Source: Candidatus Latescibacterota bacterium
Lineage (GTDB): Bacteria; Latescibacterota; UBA2968; GCA-2709665
Direction: 5' to 3'
NCBI GenBank assembly: GCA_012271065.1
Contig: JAAXHE010000137.1
Location: 1 to 6,793, forward strand
DNA: 6,793 bases
In this document: positions 5,628 to 6,793 of the stretch, in pieces
Layout: each line of letters begins with the position of its first letter
Position numbering within the stretch: the stretch's first letter is position 1
The notes under the pieces: generated by a model
What the model was told of the DNA's origin: nothing
Database searches by the model: none
Seen by the model: the letters and a program-made list of their open reading frames with translations, nothing else
Program-made: the position numbers and the translations under genes

Positions 5628-6523
5628 AAACAGCAGTTACAGGCCCGCTCGCGCCGGGGATTCCGCAGCGGTCGACCGCCGCGCTGGTCACGCTGTTTCT
5701 TTGCCCCGGCCTGCTCATCTACACCGTTTTCATGGTCTGGCCCGTGGCGCAGGCCGCGATGTTCAGTTTCTTTGACTGGAACGGATTCGGCTGGCCCGCC
5801 GATTTCACCGGATTTCGCAATTTCGTCAGCGTTCTTAACGACCCCCTGTTCTGGAAGGCCTTCGGCAACAATCTCTACCTGATTGTCTTCATGATGGCCA
5901 CGGTGGTGCCCGTCGCGCTCGGGCTGTCGGTGGTGATCGCCCGCAGGATCCCGTTTGCGATCACGTTCCGGCTGATTTTCTTCCTGCCGTATGTGCTCGC
6001 CGACCTGACCGCCGGTCTGATCTGGCGCTACCTGCTCGACGGAGACTACGGAATGCTCTCCGGAGTCAGCCTATTCGGACTGGACGAAGCCTATGTGCTG
6101 GCCAATCCGCAACTGGCGCTTACGGCGGTGGCGGTGGTGATGGTGTGGAAGAGCTTCGGCTTCCACCTCATCCTGTTCGTGGCCGGACTGCAGCAGATCG
6201 ACCATTCGCTCTATGAGGCCGCCGAGATCGACGGCGCGGGCCCGTTCCAGAAGCTGACGAGAATCACCATCCCGTTGCTGGCCCCCACCATCGCGCTTTC
6301 CGGGTTCTTCGTGGTGATCAGTTCCATCCAGGCCTTCGACATGATCATGGCCATGACCACAGGCGGGCCCTCCCGGTCCACCTCAACCATGGTGCACTAC
6401 CTGTACGCCGACGGCATCGCGAGCATGCGGATCGGATTCGGCTCCGCCATCGGCGTGGTCATCTTCTTCATCACCCTGGCGTTCTCTGCGACCTACCGGA
6501 AGTTGAGCGGCCGATATGCCTGA
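5624..6523 (+). CDS. Sugar ABC transporter permease, MalF/UgpA type (CUT1)
   Basis: A 299-residue inner-membrane permease of a binding-protein-dependent sugar importer. Hydrophobic segments near residues 19-42, 84-106, 113-137, 162-188, 219-242 and 271-290 give six membrane spans. The cytoplasmic EAA loop reads YEAAEIDGAGPFQKLTRITIP (197-217), with the conserved Glu-Ala-Ala and Gly-Ala needed to couple to the ATPase. FDWNGFG after the first span and TGGPSRST (246-253) are usual in MalF-type sugar permeases. The partner permease overlaps its 3' end by 8 nt, so the two form the heterodimeric channel. No ATPase or solute-binding protein gene precedes it; they may lie downstream or elsewhere. The substrate is probably an oligosaccharide or glycoside, inferred from family and neighbours. 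The start is the only available ATG but lacks a close Shine-Dalgarno (see the leader entry). Confidence 0.93.
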   Translation: MKTAVTGPLAPGIPQRSTAALVTLFLCPGLLIYTVFMVWPVAQAAMFSFFDWNGFGWPADFTGFRNFVSVLNDPLFWKAFGNNLYLIVFMMATVVPVALGLSVVIARRIPFAITFRLIFFLPYVLADLTAGLIWRYLLDGDYGMLSGVSLFGLDEAYVLANPQLALTAVAVVMVWKSFGFHLILFVAGLQQIDHSLYEAAEIDGAGPFQKLTRITIPLLAPTIALSGFFVVISSIQAFDMIMAMTTGGPSRSTSTMVHYLYADGIASMRIGFGSAIGVVIFFITLAFSATYRKLSGRYA

Positions 6524-6793
6524 AGGGAATCCGATTACCGTCCGGGATTCCGCAGCGGCAGGGCGCGCACCGGGCCGGCGCGTCGATATGGGCCGCGTGC
6601 TGGTGTATGCGGTGCTCTCCGTGTTCGCGCTGGTCGTGCTGGTGCCGCTGGTGGCGACCGTGCTCGGAGGCTTCAAGACGCTGGGGGACTTAAGGGTCAA
6701 TCCGCTGGGCCTGCCCAGCACCTGGGTCTGGAGCAATTACGGAGACATCCTGCTGAGCGCGGATTACTGGGTCATGCTCAGGAATTCGCTGGT
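6516..6793 (+). CDS. Sugar ABC transporter permease, MalG/UgpE type (CUT1), 3' end cut off
   Basis: The ATG at 6516 overlaps the end of the first permease gene by 8 nt (TGA at 6521-6523), a spacing typical of translational coupling. The visible 92 codons begin with a hydrophilic, basic N-terminus of about 26 residues, then one membrane span at about 27-50 (VLVYAVLSVFALVVLVPLVA). Then GGFKTLGDL and a WSNYGDIL segment follow, matching the start of MalG/UgpE-type permeases (the usual form is SFKT...F...NY...). The frame runs open to the right edge; roughly two thirds of a typical 270-300 residue protein is missing, including the EAA loop. Together with the preceding gene it should form the inner-membrane channel. 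Confidence 0.9.
   Translation, partial: MPEGNPITVRDSAAAGRAPGRRVDMGRVLVYAVLSVFALVVLVPLVATVLGGFKTLGDLRVNPLGLPSTWVWSNYGDILLSADYWVMLRNSL

Overview
The window is a GC-rich stretch of a proteobacterial chromosome, most likely gamma- or alphaproteobacterial. The best taxonomic clue is the TonB-dependent receptor, whose N-terminal half has the wording of the Xanthomonas/Caulobacter-type receptors (EEIVVTG box, then GKFPDENVAESLQR and a SIRGLGPD-like plug motif). It implies a Gram-negative cell with an outer membrane. No species can be named. There are no RNA genes, insertion sequences, phage genes or CRISPR arrays.

Layout, left to right: (1) 1-966, minus strand: the N-terminal 322 residues of a Tat-exported GH116 (GBA2-like) beta-glycosidase that runs off the left edge. 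(2) 967-1228: a divergent intergenic region with a candidate LacI-family operator lying over a possible -35 of the GH116 gene. (3) 1229-2557, plus strand: a complete GH29 alpha-L-fucosidase with no signal peptide. (4) 2558-2623: a short convergent gap with an 11-bp perfect hairpin whose T-rich side serves the minus strand. (5) 2624-5305, minus strand: a complete TonB-dependent outer-membrane receptor. (6) 5306-5623: a divergent regulatory region with a good sigma70-type promoter for the receptor, a spaced direct repeat, inverted repeats and a LacI-like half-site pair. (7) 5624-6523 and 6516-6793, plus strand: two overlapping CUT1-type (MalF/MalG) sugar ABC permease genes, the second cut off by the right edge.

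Taken together this reads as a carbohydrate-utilisation locus for a fucose-containing glycan or glycoside. The proposed route is: TonB receptor for outer-membrane uptake, periplasmic trimming by the GH116 enzyme, inner-membrane import through the ABC permeases, and removal of alpha-L-fucose in the cytoplasm by the GH29 enzyme. Each gene family is well supported by its own sequence. The joint pathway, the substrate and the shared LacI-type control are inferences from gene neighbourhood and motif likeness. The ATPase, the solute-binding protein, the regulator and the fucose-catabolic genes are not in the window. Nothing here demands a wholly new biological system. The less usual points are the GH116-GH29 pairing, the pairing of a TonB receptor with an ABC importer, and the odd translation start of the first permease.
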